Positions 18,191 to 24,581 of a stretch of 55,442 nt of DNA are shown here, one piece after another. The notes under the pieces are model-generated. The model was not told the DNA's origin. It saw only the letters and a program-made list of their open reading frames with translations, and searched no databases. Source of the stretch: a virus; the IMG/VR virus record IMGVR_UViG_3300035661_000078, positions 1-55,442 of that record. One strand, 5' to 3'. The translations under genes were made by a program, and so were the position numbers. The first letter of the stretch is position 1, and each line of letters begins with the position of its first letter.

Positions 18191-18554
18191 TCTTGGCGCC
18201 CATCATGTGCTCACCGTGCTGGGGAAGCCCCTGCCCTTCCCGGCCCTCGCGGTGGACACCTCGGGCCACGCCCTGCGCGTCCGGACCCTGGGCTACGTTC
18301 GGCATCCCAAGGTGCCCAGCCTTTCCGTGCTCCGGGTGGTCTGGGATGCCGACTGGCCTCGGCCCATGGCCTTTCAGGGCATGGTTCAGATCACGGATCC
18401 CAACCTCCAGGGCCTAGAGGAGGGCGCGGCCCAACTGGTGGGAGCCTTCCGGGCCCTGGCGCGGGCAGCCTTCCATGATTACCGGTTGGCCTTGCGCCCC
18501 ATGAGCCATCCCAAGTGGCTGCGTCGATCCCGCAAGCACCAGAGGAACCAGTGA
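18174..18554 (+). CDS. Hypothetical protein, 126 aa (GTG start)
   Basis: A good AAGGAGG site lies 6 bases before the GTG at 18174. The product is mixed, with beta-like hydrophobic segments and a basic C-terminus (HPKWLRRSRKHQRNQ). No domain was recognised. It is the fourth gene of the MazG unit. Confidence 0.5.
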   Translation: MLQRSDLGAHHVLTVLGKPLPFPALAVDTSGHALRVRTLGYVRHPKVPSLSVLRVVWDADWPRPMAFQGMVQITDPNLQGLEEGAAQLVGAFRALARAAFHDYRLALRPMSHPKWLRRSRKHQRNQ

Positions 18555-18670
18555 CCAAGCCGACCTTCTGCACCGCGACCTTCCCGGCGGGTACCCGGGC
18601 TACTGCCCAGAACTTCGACCGGAACTGCGCGCCCGCGTCTCCGGAGCCGCTGGCTCCCTTCGCGGACTGA
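18551..18670 (+). CDS. Tiny hypothetical protein (39 aa, GTG start)
   Basis: A GTG overlaps the previous stop (GTGA) and opens a short frame ending just before a strong hairpin. The product is rich in Ala, Pro and Thr with no motif. Coupling is the only support; it may be non-coding. Confidence 0.3.
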   Translation: MTKPTFCTATFPAGTRATAQNFDRNCAPASPEPLAPFAD

Positions 18671-18689
18671 GGCCGAGGTCGCCCAAGGC

Positions 18690-18711
18690 CAGGGCCCCTT
18701 GCGGGGCCCTG
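18690..18711. terminator. Bidirectional hairpin between convergent genes
   Basis: A perfect 9-bp stem (CAGGGCCCC / GGGGCCCTG) with a TTGC loop lies between the end of the rightward MazG unit and the end of the leftward pair that starts near 19.3 kb. There is no clear T-run, so termination is inferred from location and stem strength. Confidence 0.6.
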
Positions 18712-18712
18712 T

Positions 18713-18991
18713 TCATTCCAGCACGTCCACGGCCCGGTAGGCCTGCTGCTTGACGTCCCAGACCTGCAGCCGGTCCAGGAATTGCCAGGCCACGAAGCAA
18801 CCGAAGGTCTCGGCCAGGTAGCGATCCGGGAAGGTGGGCAGGTCGAAGTAGTCGCGCCCGGTGATGGGGATGGGCCAGTCCGCGGCTTCCATGAGGGTCG
18901 GGAAAACCCGCCAGCGTCCGTCCGGCTGCTGGACACAGGTGATCTCGAGGCTGTGATAGTCGCTGTCCCCGACGATCTCGGGGCTGCTCAC
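18713..18991 (-). CDS. Hypothetical protein, 92 aa
   Basis: The ATG overlaps the stop of the upstream leftward gene. The product is acidic and aromatic (DYFDLPTFPDRYLAETFGCF) with no known domain. It may be a soluble early or accessory phage protein paired with the next gene. Confidence 0.55.
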   Translation of the reverse strand: MSSPEIVGDSDYHSLEITCVQQPDGRWRVFPTLMEAADWPIPITGRDYFDLPTFPDRYLAETFGCFVAWQFLDRLQVWDVKQQAYRAVDVLE

Positions 18992-19296
18992 CCCAGGTTC
19001 TCCCGGAGGGTGGCCCCATGGTGGGCCAGGGCCCGTTCGATGGTCTCCCGGTGTTCATCCAGGAGGAGGCCACGCTCGGTCTCCAGGGGGCTCAGGTGGT
19101 CCTCAAGGAGCTGATCGTCGTCATAGACGCGGACACGGATCACCCCCCCGTAGAGGGCCGGTGGCGCGCCAGGAAGGCGGGGAAAGCGGACGACCAGCTC
19201 CGACACGTCCGTCAGACGATGGATGGGGAGGTAGGGCTCGCCTTCTTCTTGGAGGCGGCGCAGGCGGGCGCCGGGGTTGAGGGGTTCGTCGGTCAT
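18988..19296 (-). CDS. Hypothetical protein, 102 aa
   Basis: The start at MTDEPLNPGARLRR is chosen because an AAAGGA ribosome site precedes it; an upstream start at 19374 would use an atypical leader overlapping the probable integrase control region. The product is acidic, with many Leu, Glu and Arg residues. No family was recognised. It is transcribed away from the integrase. Confidence 0.55.
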   Translation of the reverse strand: MTDEPLNPGARLRRLQEEGEPYLPIHRLTDVSELVVRFPRLPGAPPALYGGVIRVRVYDDDQLLEDHLSPLETERGLLLDEHRETIERALAHHGATLRENLG

Positions 19297-19539
19297 GGGG
19301 TTCCTTTCTGCTGACCCGGGACGGACCCGGAAGGGGTTTTCAGCGATGGCAAAAAAGAGCGCATTAGGTTGCAATTACTAGATGCTGACATTAAGCTGGC
19401 TTCGGAGGTGCATGAGATGGGAAATCTCACCAACTTGATCCGTAGTGCTTGACCGGAGGGCGGGATCGCCTAAATTGTCAATGGCTCCCACGCTTTGCTC
19501 AGCATGATTTTCTAACACGCCTGCAGCAAGGGGTAATTT
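19297..19539. promoter_or_regulatory. Divergent control region upstream of integrase (possible attP area)
   Basis: This 243-base gap between a leftward gene pair and the integrase is less GC-rich than its surroundings. Beyond the integrase promoter listed separately I see no gene. Its position immediately before an integrase start is a usual place for a phage attachment site, but no core duplication can be seen without the host sequence. Confidence 0.35.
19449..19476 (+). promoter_or_regulatory. Candidate sigma-70-type promoter for integrase
   Basis: TTGACC (19449-19454), a 16-base spacer and TAAATT (19471-19476) lie about 64 bases before the integrase ATG. The match is five of six bases at -35 and four of six at -10. 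Confidence 0.5.
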
Positions 19540-20721
19540 ATGCCGAAGCTCACGAAGCGCCTGATCGAAGACCTCAGCACACCAGGCCCCCGGATCGAGC
19601 TCTGGGATACCCAGACCATTGGCCTCGGGGTCCGCGTCACGGCCCTGGGCAGGAAAACCTTCACCTACCGCTACACCTACCATGGTACTGGCTACCGGCG
19701 GACCCTGGGAGAATGGCCGGCCCTGAGTCTAGACGAAGCCCGGGAGAAGGCCACCGCCCTGCGCCTGAAGATCCTCCAGGGGGAGCCGCCCCACCTTGAG
19801 GGGGAGCCCTCGACCAAGGATTGCGTCTTCGTGGATCTGGCGGATCGTTTCCTACGCCACCACATCATGCCGAAGCTGGCCGCCTCCACGGTGAAGAGCT
19901 ACCGCTGGATCCTGAAGGGCGTCCTCATCCCCGCCTTTGGCCCCTTGCGTGTGGCGGAGATCGAGGCCCACCACGTTGAAGGGTTCCACGCCTCCTTGTC
20001 CGACTCGCCGCGCACGGCCAACCTGGCCGTGTCCGTCCTCTCGAAGATGATGGAACTGGCGGAACGCTGGGGGTATCGCCCCCGGAACTCGAATCCCTGT
20101 CTCTACCTGGACCGGAACCCCGAGAACCAGCGGGATCGGCACCTCTCCGAGGAGGAGTTGGCGCGCCTTTGGAAGACGCTGGATCAGATGGACGCCACGG
20201 GATCGGAGAGCATCTGGCTCACCGCGGCCGTGCGCTTCGCGTTGCTCACCGGCTGCCGAAAGAGCGAGATCGTCGGCCTCGAATGGCGCGACGTGGACCT
20301 GGGCGCTCACACCTACCGCCTCCGCAAGCACAAGACCGTGGGGGTGCTGGGCCCCGTGCTCAAGCACTTGTCGAAGCCAGCATGGGACCTGCTGCAGGCT
20401 CTTCCGCGAAAGCCTGGAGTGGCCCTCGTCTTTCCGGGCCAGCGGCCCGGATGCCGGGTCCACCTGGATGATGGCTGGTTCCGCATTCGAGCAGCAGCCA
20501 AGCTCCAGGATGTCCATTTCCATGACCTCCGGCACACCTTTGGCACCTTGGCTGGCAGCGAGGGACTCTCCCTGCATGCCATCGGAGGGGCCTTGAACCA
20601 GACCTCCCTACGGACCACCCAGCGGTACACCCACCGGGTCGCTGCCGACACCCAGGCCGTGAACGACAAGGTGGGCGCTGCCATCCTCAAGGCTGCGAGG
20701 AGCTCGGCAGGACAAGACTAG
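19540..20721 (+). CDS. int: Tyrosine recombinase, phage integrase of the DUF4102 type (393 aa)
   Basis: It catalyses integration and excision of the prophage. The N-terminal about 90 residues match the DUF4102 arm-binding domain (LTKRLIEDL, GLGVRVTALGRKTFTYRY, TLGEWPALSLDEAREKA). The catalytic domain shows Arg240 in LLTGCRKSEIVGLEW, His328 and Arg331 in HDLRHTFG, and nucleophile Tyr363 in RYTHRVA. It lacks the integron-integrase look: DUF4102 is absent from IntI proteins and I see no IntI-type insertion. The stop codon lies inside the first attC-like site, and the accessory genes converge on it. Confidence 0.93.
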   Translation: MPKLTKRLIEDLSTPGPRIELWDTQTIGLGVRVTALGRKTFTYRYTYHGTGYRRTLGEWPALSLDEAREKATALRLKILQGEPPHLEGEPSTKDCVFVDLADRFLRHHIMPKLAASTVKSYRWILKGVLIPAFGPLRVAEIEAHHVEGFHASLSDSPRTANLAVSVLSKMMELAERWGYRPRNSNPCLYLDRNPENQRDRHLSEEELARLWKTLDQMDATGSESIWLTAAVRFALLTGCRKSEIVGLEWRDVDLGAHTYRLRKHKTVGVLGPVLKHLSKPAWDLLQALPRKPGVALVFPGQRPGCRVHLDDGWFRIRAAAKLQDVHFHDLRHTFGTLAGSEGLSLHAIGGALNQTSLRTTQRYTHRVAADTQAVNDKVGAAILKAARSSAGQD

Positions 20722-20771
20722 ATGGTTTCAATCGAGCTACCGGGCGGGGCCGGTTAGCTCGGGTGTTAGTC
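20716..20771. other. attC-like site 1
   Basis: An imperfect hairpin whose arms CGAGCTA-CCGG and CCGGTTAGCTCG pair with one extrahelical base, bounded on the right by GTTAGTC and on the left by the degenerate GACTAGA, which includes the integrase stop. The arrangement (R box, L box, bulged base, loop, L box, R box) is that of integron attC sites. The right part is shared with sites 2 and 7. Confidence 0.6.
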
Positions 20772-21020
20772 GTTGATATACTTCTCGACCCACAGGTTAT
20801 GCGCGTAAATATCGGATTTGGCGCAAGGCGCGCTATGGTCCTTCGCATGGACGCACCGTTTGTCCCCACAGATCGGGCACACAATCATGCGGGCCAAATT
20901 CAACGGGATTCCGTCCACTCGAAGATCGTGGGTCTGTATGCAGGCAAGGCAGGTGCATGGCGAGGCCGCGCCTAACCCGTCATTCGACTCGGGCCCTGCC
21001 TCAGGTGTGTTCTGGTCCAT
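20766..21020 (-). CDS. Small zinc-ribbon-like protein (84 aa), cassette-type gene
   Basis: The ATG is preceded by AAGGGA. Two Cys pairs (CTCLAC and CPICGDKRC) suggest one zinc-binding ribbon. The N-terminal codons lie inside attC-like site 2, and the stop lies inside site 1, as expected of a gene-cassette insert. No function recognised. Confidence 0.55.
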   Translation of the reverse strand: MDQNTPEAGPESNDGLGAASPCTCLACIQTHDLRVDGIPLNLARMIVCPICGDKRCVHAKDHSAPCAKSDIYAHNLWVEKYIND

Positions 21021-21069
21021 GTCGTCCCTTCAGGCCCACGGCGGGACCGGTTAGCTTGGTTTGTTAGGC
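20970..21069. other. attC-like site 2 (composite)
   Basis: It is bounded by GCCTAAC (20970-20976) and GTTAGGC (21063-21069), exact inverted 7-mers of the integron R-box type. The left 46 bases are closely similar to site 4, while the right about 35 bases (ACCGGTTAGCTTGG then GTTAGGC) match site 1 and site 7. It may therefore be a single 100-base site or two partial sites fused, with the start of the 84-residue gene inside it. Confidence 0.65.
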
Positions 21070-21070
21070 G

Positions 21071-21235
21071 TCAATCATCCGACCCCATGCCGACCAGATC
21101 CAGATAACTATCCCGCTCCGCTTTGCGTTCAGCCATGTTCATCATGGCAAGTAGGTGCTTCGTAGTTAGAGGCTTGTCGCCGTTCTTCTTGATCGAATAT
21201 TCCAGGATTTCCTTCAGGCATTCCCACTCATCCAT
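21071..21235 (-). CDS. Small hypothetical protein (54 aa), cassette-type gene
   Basis: The start MDEWECLKEILEYS has an AAAGGAG site close by; longer frames run through attC-like site 3. The product is charged and helical, rich in Lys, Glu and Met. The stop is 2 bases from the GTTAGGC of site 2. Confidence 0.5.
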   Translation of the reverse strand: MDEWECLKEILEYSIKKNGDKPLTTKHLLAMMNMAERKAERDSYLDLVGMGSDD

Positions 21236-21261
21236 GTCTTCTCCTTTTGTTTTCATCCCGC

Positions 21262-21325
21262 GCCTAACCCGTCGTCCCAGTAGACCCCGTTGGGGCCGCT
21301 GAACTCGGGAGCTAGGTCGTTCGAT
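21262..21325. other. attC-like site 3
   Basis: It begins with GCCTAAC and shares a long stretch with site 5, including the GACCCCGTTGGGGCCGC hairpin core. The arms TCCCAGTAGACCCC and GGGGCCGCTGAACTCGGGA pair with unpaired extra bases. The right R box is degenerate (GTTCGAT), so it may be inactive. Confidence 0.6.
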
Positions 21326-21548
21326 AGTCCGTGGTGATGTGGGTGGCGAGGATAGATCTGGCCGCTTCCACCTGGCCAATCAGATACCCAAGATCACATT
21401 CCTCGTCCTCACGGTTCTTGATGGCTCCCAGTATTTCGCTCAAGTCTTTCAGGTTCTGGTGCGCGTCTAGCAGCAGCCTTCGTGCAACTGGTGCGTCGTC
21501 GCAAAGTGGATCGCCTTCAACAACGCATGAATAAATGGACTTGCTCAT
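21312..21548 (-). CDS. Small hypothetical protein (78 aa), cassette-type gene
   Basis: The ATG (MSKSIYSCVV) follows an AAAGGGA site. The product is helical and acidic, with no recognised domain. Its stop falls within the right end of attC-like site 3 and its start lies 20 bases from site 4. Confidence 0.5.
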   Translation of the reverse strand: MSKSIYSCVVEGDPLCDDAPVARRLLLDAHQNLKDLSEILGAIKNREDEECDLGYLIGQVEAARSILATHITTDYRTT

Positions 21549-21568
21549 ATCGTCCCTTTCACGCTTGC

Positions 21569-21614
21569 GCCTAACCGGGCGCTGCACTCGGACCCTGCCT
21601 CGGGTGCGTTCTAG
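21569..21614. other. attC-like site 4
   Basis: It starts with GCCTAAC, has internal arms GCACTC/GGGTGC, and ends with the degenerate box GTTCTAG. It is strongly similar to the left half of site 2. Confidence 0.55.
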
Positions 21615-21654
21615 TTCGTCATCTCGCCCGATCTGTACTCAGAGGCGCGGGGAG

Positions 21655-22383
21655 TCATGACATCTCCTTCCTGTGTGCCTCAGCCATACGTAGCGCCTTG
21701 GCCCGCACAAACTCAAAGGCCGCCACGCGCTCCTCAGATTTCGCGCTACCGTCATCAGGGAACTCGCTGGGGTTGCTATTGCGGATGCCGATGGCGTCCC
21801 ACTCATCCACTGAGTGGAAGAGGCATCCCATGAGCACGTAGGGCGCGCCGTCAACACTGACCGCAGCCCAGCATTGGTACTTGTAGAGACCTGTGAGCAC
21901 CACGACTGCGGCCAGTTTCAGGTCCTCGTATCTTGCACCGGTGAGTTTCGCCCCGACAAGATTCGCTCCGGAGAGATCGGCCCCGGCGAGGTCCGCCTCA
22001 TCGAGATTCGCCCCGGAGAGGTTCGCACCGGCCAGTTTCGCCCCAGCCAGGCCTGCACCGTAGAGGCTCGTCCTGGCAAGGTTCGCGCCATAGAGATCAG
22101 CATCGGTAAGGTTTACCATGTCGAGGTTCGCTCCGGTGAGATTCGCACCTGCGAGGTCTGTGCCGTGGAGGTTCGCCCCGGCGAGTATCGCCTTTGTGAG
22201 GTTCGCACCGGAAAGGTCCGCGTCAGAGATGTCGGCACCGGCGAGATCCGACCCGGTGAGATCGACACCGGAGAGATCGGCCCCATAAAGGTCCGCCCTG
22301 GAGTCTTCGTCACCCGCAAGCCATTTCTTGTGATTAGCCAAGACGGTCTGGAGCTTTGCGGGGGTATATCGTTGCAACGTCAT
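21655..22383 (-). CDS. Pentapeptide-repeat protein (242 aa)
   Basis: After a short N-terminal region (MTLQRYTPAKL...HKKWLAGDEDS) come more than 20 consecutive A(D/N)LxG-type pentapeptides (ADLYG, ADLSG, ANLTG...), which fold as a right-handed square beta helix. A non-repeat C-terminal domain of about 95 residues follows (CWAAVSVDGAPYVLMGCLFHSVDEWDAI is its core, given here as landmarks only by its ends CWAAV and EWDAI). Some family members mimic DNA and protect gyrase; nothing here proves that. The start with AAGGA at 22383 is preferred; 22413 is also possible. It lies between attC-like sites 4 and 5. Confidence 0.8.
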   Translation of the reverse strand: MTLQRYTPAKLQTVLANHKKWLAGDEDSRADLYGADLSGVDLTGSDLAGADISDADLSGANLTKAILAGANLHGTDLAGANLTGANLDMVNLTDADLYGANLARTSLYGAGLAGAKLAGANLSGANLDEADLAGADLSGANLVGAKLTGARYEDLKLAAVVVLTGLYKYQCWAAVSVDGAPYVLMGCLFHSVDEWDAIGIRNSNPSEFPDDGSAKSEERVAAFEFVRAKALRMAEAHRKEMS

Positions 22384-22409
22384 CGGAGTTTCCTTCTTGG
22401 TGGTTCGGG

Positions 22410-22496
22410 TCATGGGTTCGATCCGTGGAGTTGGGTTGGGTGTCTCTCAATCACTGTTCCGCGCTTATCGAAGATGATGAATTTCGTGTTTCTCGT
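22410..22496 (-). CDS. Possible tiny ORF with ACG start (28 aa)
   Basis: An AAAAGGAG site is followed 4 bases later not by ATG but by ACG, opening a 28-codon frame (TRNTKFIIFDKRGTVIERH...) that ends in ATGA overlapping an upstream possible start of the pentapeptide gene. It could be a decayed cassette leader or a rare non-AUG start. Weakly supported. Confidence 0.2.
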   Translation of the reverse strand, partial: TRNTKFIIFDKRGTVIERHPTQLHGSNP

Positions 22497-22520
22497 GGTT
22501 CTCCTTTTGTTGGTTGATCG

Positions 22521-22577
22521 CCCTAACCAGTCGTTCCAGCGGACCCCGTTGGGGCCGCCGAGCTTGGGTCGTTAGGC
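22521..22577. other. attC-like site 5 (best example)
   Basis: At 57 bases it is in the normal attC size range. Outer boxes CCCTAAC and GTTAGGC pair over six bases; inside, CGGACCCC-GTT-GGGGCCG forms a hairpin with an extrahelical A, and TCGTTCCAGC / GAGCTTGGGTC make the L-box arms. The order and spacing closely follow classical resistance-cassette attC sites. It separates the 104-residue gene from the pentapeptide gene. Confidence 0.75.
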
Positions 22578-22579
22578 GC

Positions 22580-22894
22580 TCAATTACGCTTCAACCATTC
22601 ATAGAGTTTGCCTTTGATGTGGTCTGTCATCTTTGTTCCGAACGGACAAGTTTTGGCCCACTCGTTGGTCAATCCTCCGCTGTGGCAGATGAACTTCTCC
22701 AGTTTGTTGATGCGCGTTTGTAGGTGGGCCTCCCGCGCCGTGTAGCGTTCCCGTTCCTCAGCCCTGCCAGCCTCAAAAATAGCTCTCACCATATCGTTGA
22801 AGCTGAGGGGCATCCTTCGAAACACGTCGCATTCATCGTCCGTCAAGCGCCTAACCTGTCGCTCAAGTCGGACGTTGTCATCTTCCTCTCTCAT
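22580..22894 (-). CDS. Hypothetical charged helical protein (104 aa), cassette-type gene
   Basis: An AAAGGAG site precedes MREEDDNVRLERQ. The product is rich in Arg, Glu and Lys, with a probable coiled coil (about residues 45-75) and a C-terminal segment containing Cys residues. Codons 8-16 are read from the partial attC-like site 6, so the N-terminus was apparently formed by a cassette junction. Its stop is 3 bases from site 5. Confidence 0.55.
   Translation of the reverse strand: MREEDDNVRLERQVRRLTDDECDVFRRMPLSFNDMVRAIFEAGRAEERERYTAREAHLQTRINKLEKFICHSGGLTNEWAKTCPFGTKMTDHIKGKLYEWLKRN
22849..22880. other. Partial attC-like site 6
   Basis: GCCTAAC followed by CTGTCGCTCAAGTCGGACG reproduces one half (R and L boxes) of an attC site; the other half is not seen. 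It lies inside the 5' end of the 104-residue gene. Confidence 0.45.
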
Positions 22895-22911
22895 GCTTCT
22901 CCTTTCATGCG

Positions 22912-23244
22912 TCACTGCTCCATTAGCAGGTTGTATTCGAGGTTTCGCTTGGCTCGATCTGAACTGGCGCATTTCGAGCACAGGTTGGTATTCGGCGTGA
23001 TGCTGTGGTCATGCCCGTTGTCGGCAGGACCACCACACCATGGGCATTTGCTCGACCCGGGCCCTTGGGGCTGTGCATGTTCTCGGAGTTGAGAGCAGTT
23101 TTCTTCGTCGTGCTTTTCGGAGGGGAAGAACCAGCGGAGGCATTTTGGGCACTTCCGCTGCTTGTTCCCAGCCTTGATCTGAGCCTCTGCCCAGTCATGC
23201 CATGTGATATATCCTGCGGGGGATGGGCCGAATCGACGCTTCAT
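22912..23244 (-). CDS. Double zinc-ribbon-like protein (110 aa)
   Basis: Cys pairs CPKC, CPWC and CSKC plus a fourth Cys/His cluster point to two zinc-binding knuckles. The N-terminal part is aromatic and basic (MKRRFGPSPAGYITWHDW). HNH-type and transposase-accessory proteins can look like this, but no catalytic H-N-H was identified. A GGAACC ribosome site is present. The next gene starts 17 bases after its stop. Confidence 0.5.
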   Translation of the reverse strand: MKRRFGPSPAGYITWHDWAEAQIKAGNKQRKCPKCLRWFFPSEKHDEENCSQLREHAQPQGPGSSKCPWCGGPADNGHDHSITPNTNLCSKCASSDRAKRNLEYNLLMEQ

Positions 23245-23251
23245 GGTTCCA

Positions 23252-23446
23252 CTAGGTGGACATTGGTGGATTTTCGATGAAGAACGGGCAGTAGAACGGC
23301 GGTGCTGTGGGGCTCAGGTCGGCAAAGATGAGGTGTCCAAGCCCCCTGCCATCGTCTGCCTCACAGTCCATGAAACAGGCGCAGGTATCGCGCTTGCCGC
23401 AGGTCGTTCCGATACACCGGTAAACATCGCGAGAAAGCTGGCTCAT
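23252..23446 (-). CDS. Cys-rich small protein (64 aa)
   Basis: Its ATG overlaps the upstream stop (ATGA). It carries seven cysteines (CIGTTC, CACFMDC, CPFF), suggesting metal binding. No family recognised. Confidence 0.45.
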   Translation of the reverse strand: MSQLSRDVYRCIGTTCGKRDTCACFMDCEADDGRGLGHLIFADLSPTAPPFYCPFFIENPPMST

Positions 23447-23673
23447 GCCGTCCTCGCCGCCAGTTCCTTGCAGTACTCGATCAGTTCGTCCTGCATCCGC
23501 TTACCGTTGTCGCCAAGGGCAAACCTGATACGGGAGATCAGGTCGAAGGCGCTGGCGTTGTCCTTCCTGGCTTGTTCCAAGTCATCCCGCAGGGAATCCA
23601 GGGCGGGACGCCATACGGACTCGGGGGCATCACAGGTCAGCAGGCATTGTTCGAGGGTTGAAAGGTCAGTCAT
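23443..23673 (-). CDS. Small helical protein (76 aa)
   Basis: It begins MTDLSTLEQCLLTCDAP and is mostly charged helix. It overlaps the next gene by 4 bases. Its start is 7 bases from the partial attC-like site 7. No function recognised. Confidence 0.5.
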   Translation of the reverse strand: MTDLSTLEQCLLTCDAPESVWRPALDSLRDDLEQARKDNASAFDLISRIRFALGDNGKRMQDELIEYCKELAARTA

Positions 23674-23679
23674 GTGGGG

Positions 23680-23715
23680 TGCCTCTGGGCATCTACAGCT
23701 TGGTGTTTGTTAGAC
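23680..23715. other. Partial attC-like site 7
   Basis: AGCTTGGTGTTTGTTAGAC ends in GTTAGAC, a full match to the GTTRRRY core-site consensus, and resembles the right halves of sites 1 and 2. The left R box is not apparent. It overlaps the stop of the DUF551-like gene. Confidence 0.45.
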
Positions 23716-24081
23716 GGTCGGGGGTTCAGGGAGGGGCATCCAGTGGGTCGGCTGGCAACCGTCCTCGATGGGCGCATTGGCATCGGCTTCCCAATCACGG
23801 GACCACTCATCACCTTCCCCGGTGTATGTGGCGATGGTGATGAGGCTGGTGTATCCAAGTTCGAGCATGCCGCCTTCGTTCTCATCCAGATAGATCAGCA
23901 CTTCCTGACCCTTCTCGGGGAGGCGGTCAGCGCAGGGAATCCAGCCTTTCAACTTTCGCTCCTTCTCTAGTGCGTCGAGGACATCATCTAAGACCTGGGC
24001 TGTTTCGGGGTCTGTGTTCGGCATAAACTTCTCCAGGCTGAACCCGCCTTCCATCGGTGTCTTTGCGGGGTGGATCGTCAT
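23710..24081 (-). CDS. DUF551-like phage protein (123 aa)
   Basis: The family pattern is visible: GWIPCADRLPEKGQEVLIYLDE, a Trp/Asp-containing middle, and THWMPLPEPP at the C-terminus. Such short proteins are frequent in phage early operons and of unknown function. The N-terminal about 40 residues are an extension. A GGAGG site precedes the ATG, which overlaps the upstream stop. Confidence 0.75.
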   Translation of the reverse strand: MTIHPAKTPMEGGFSLEKFMPNTDPETAQVLDDVLDALEKERKLKGWIPCADRLPEKGQEVLIYLDENEGGMLELGYTSLITIATYTGEGDEWSRDWEADANAPIEDGCQPTHWMPLPEPPTV

Positions 24082-24224
24082 GGCATCCTCCGGGTCTTGG
24101 TGGTGTCGTGGGTGCGAGGCCCGCTGCGCCGCTCGTCGGGCGGGGGTAGCAGCAGGATCGTCACCAGGCCGAGGATGAAGAGGAAGAAGAGGCAGAGCTG
24201 ATATTCGAAGTTGGCGTCAAGCAT
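24078..24224 (-). CDS. Small one-TM protein (48 aa)
   Basis: MLDANFEYQLC is followed by a hydrophobic helix (LFFLFILGLVTILLLPPP) and a basic tail. The start overlaps the end of the upstream gene by 8 bases; longer frames to 24284 exist but would run deep into that gene. Confidence 0.45.
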   Translation of the reverse strand: MLDANFEYQLCLFFLFILGLVTILLLPPPDERRSGPRTHDTTKTRRMP

Positions 24225-24387
24225 TGGGCGCCTCATCTGTAGGCAATGGTTCCAGGTCTTCGATCCGGTAGGATGCGATCTCACCAGACCTCATCGCGCA
24301 GGCCACCGGGGCTAGGTCAACCATGACGAGCAGGAAGAACAACGTGACGAGTACCGCTTCCAGGTGGCGCGGGTTGATCCTTGGCAT
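24217..24387 (-). CDS. Small membrane or secreted protein (56 aa)
   Basis: Basic start MPRINPRHLEAV, then a hydrophobic stretch (VLVTLFFLLVMVDLAPVACA) that could be a TM helix or signal peptide, and an acidic tail. A GGAGAG site precedes it. It lies between two coupled genes of the leftward accessory operon. Confidence 0.45.
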   Translation of the reverse strand: MPRINPRHLEAVLVTLFFLLVMVDLAPVACAMRSGEIASYRIEDLEPLPTDEAPNA

Positions 24388-24389
24388 GC

Positions 24390-24572
24390 CTACTCTCCAA
24401 AGATGATTTCGTGCAGCGTGGCTGGCAGGGTCACGAGTACGGTGGGAGTCTCAAGGATCTGGAGGTAGATGCGCTCCCGCTCCTCGTTGCGGAGCTGCTT
24501 CAGCTCCTTGTCCTGGCGCTCCACCACGCGGCGGAGCTGGTGTTCGTTCATGTCTTCGATTTCGGAAAGCAT
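24390..24572 (-). CDS. Small coiled-coil protein (60 aa)
   Basis: Highly charged heptad-like region (RRVVERQDKELKQLRNEERERIYLQ is represented by its ends RRVVE and IYLQ) and a hydrophobic C-terminus. An AGGAG site precedes the ATG. No function recognised. Confidence 0.5.
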   Translation of the reverse strand: MLSEIEDMNEHQLRRVVERQDKELKQLRNEERERIYLQILETPTVLVTLPATLHEIIFGE

Positions 24573-24581
24573 GCGGTGCTC

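Noticed and set aside
19540-20721. Integron integrase (IntI) as identity of the recombinase
   Set aside because: It has an N-terminal DUF4102 domain and typical phage integrase length, with no IntI-specific insertion visible.
21814-22575. A 253-codon rightward frame made of repeats such as IRPGEVRTG
   Set aside because: It is the antisense reading of the pentapeptide repeats, not an independent repeat protein.
20716-23715. CRISPR array as explanation for the regularly spaced repeats
   Set aside because: Repeats are not identical, spacing is irregular and gene-length, units are imperfect hairpins with attC boxes, and no cas gene is present.
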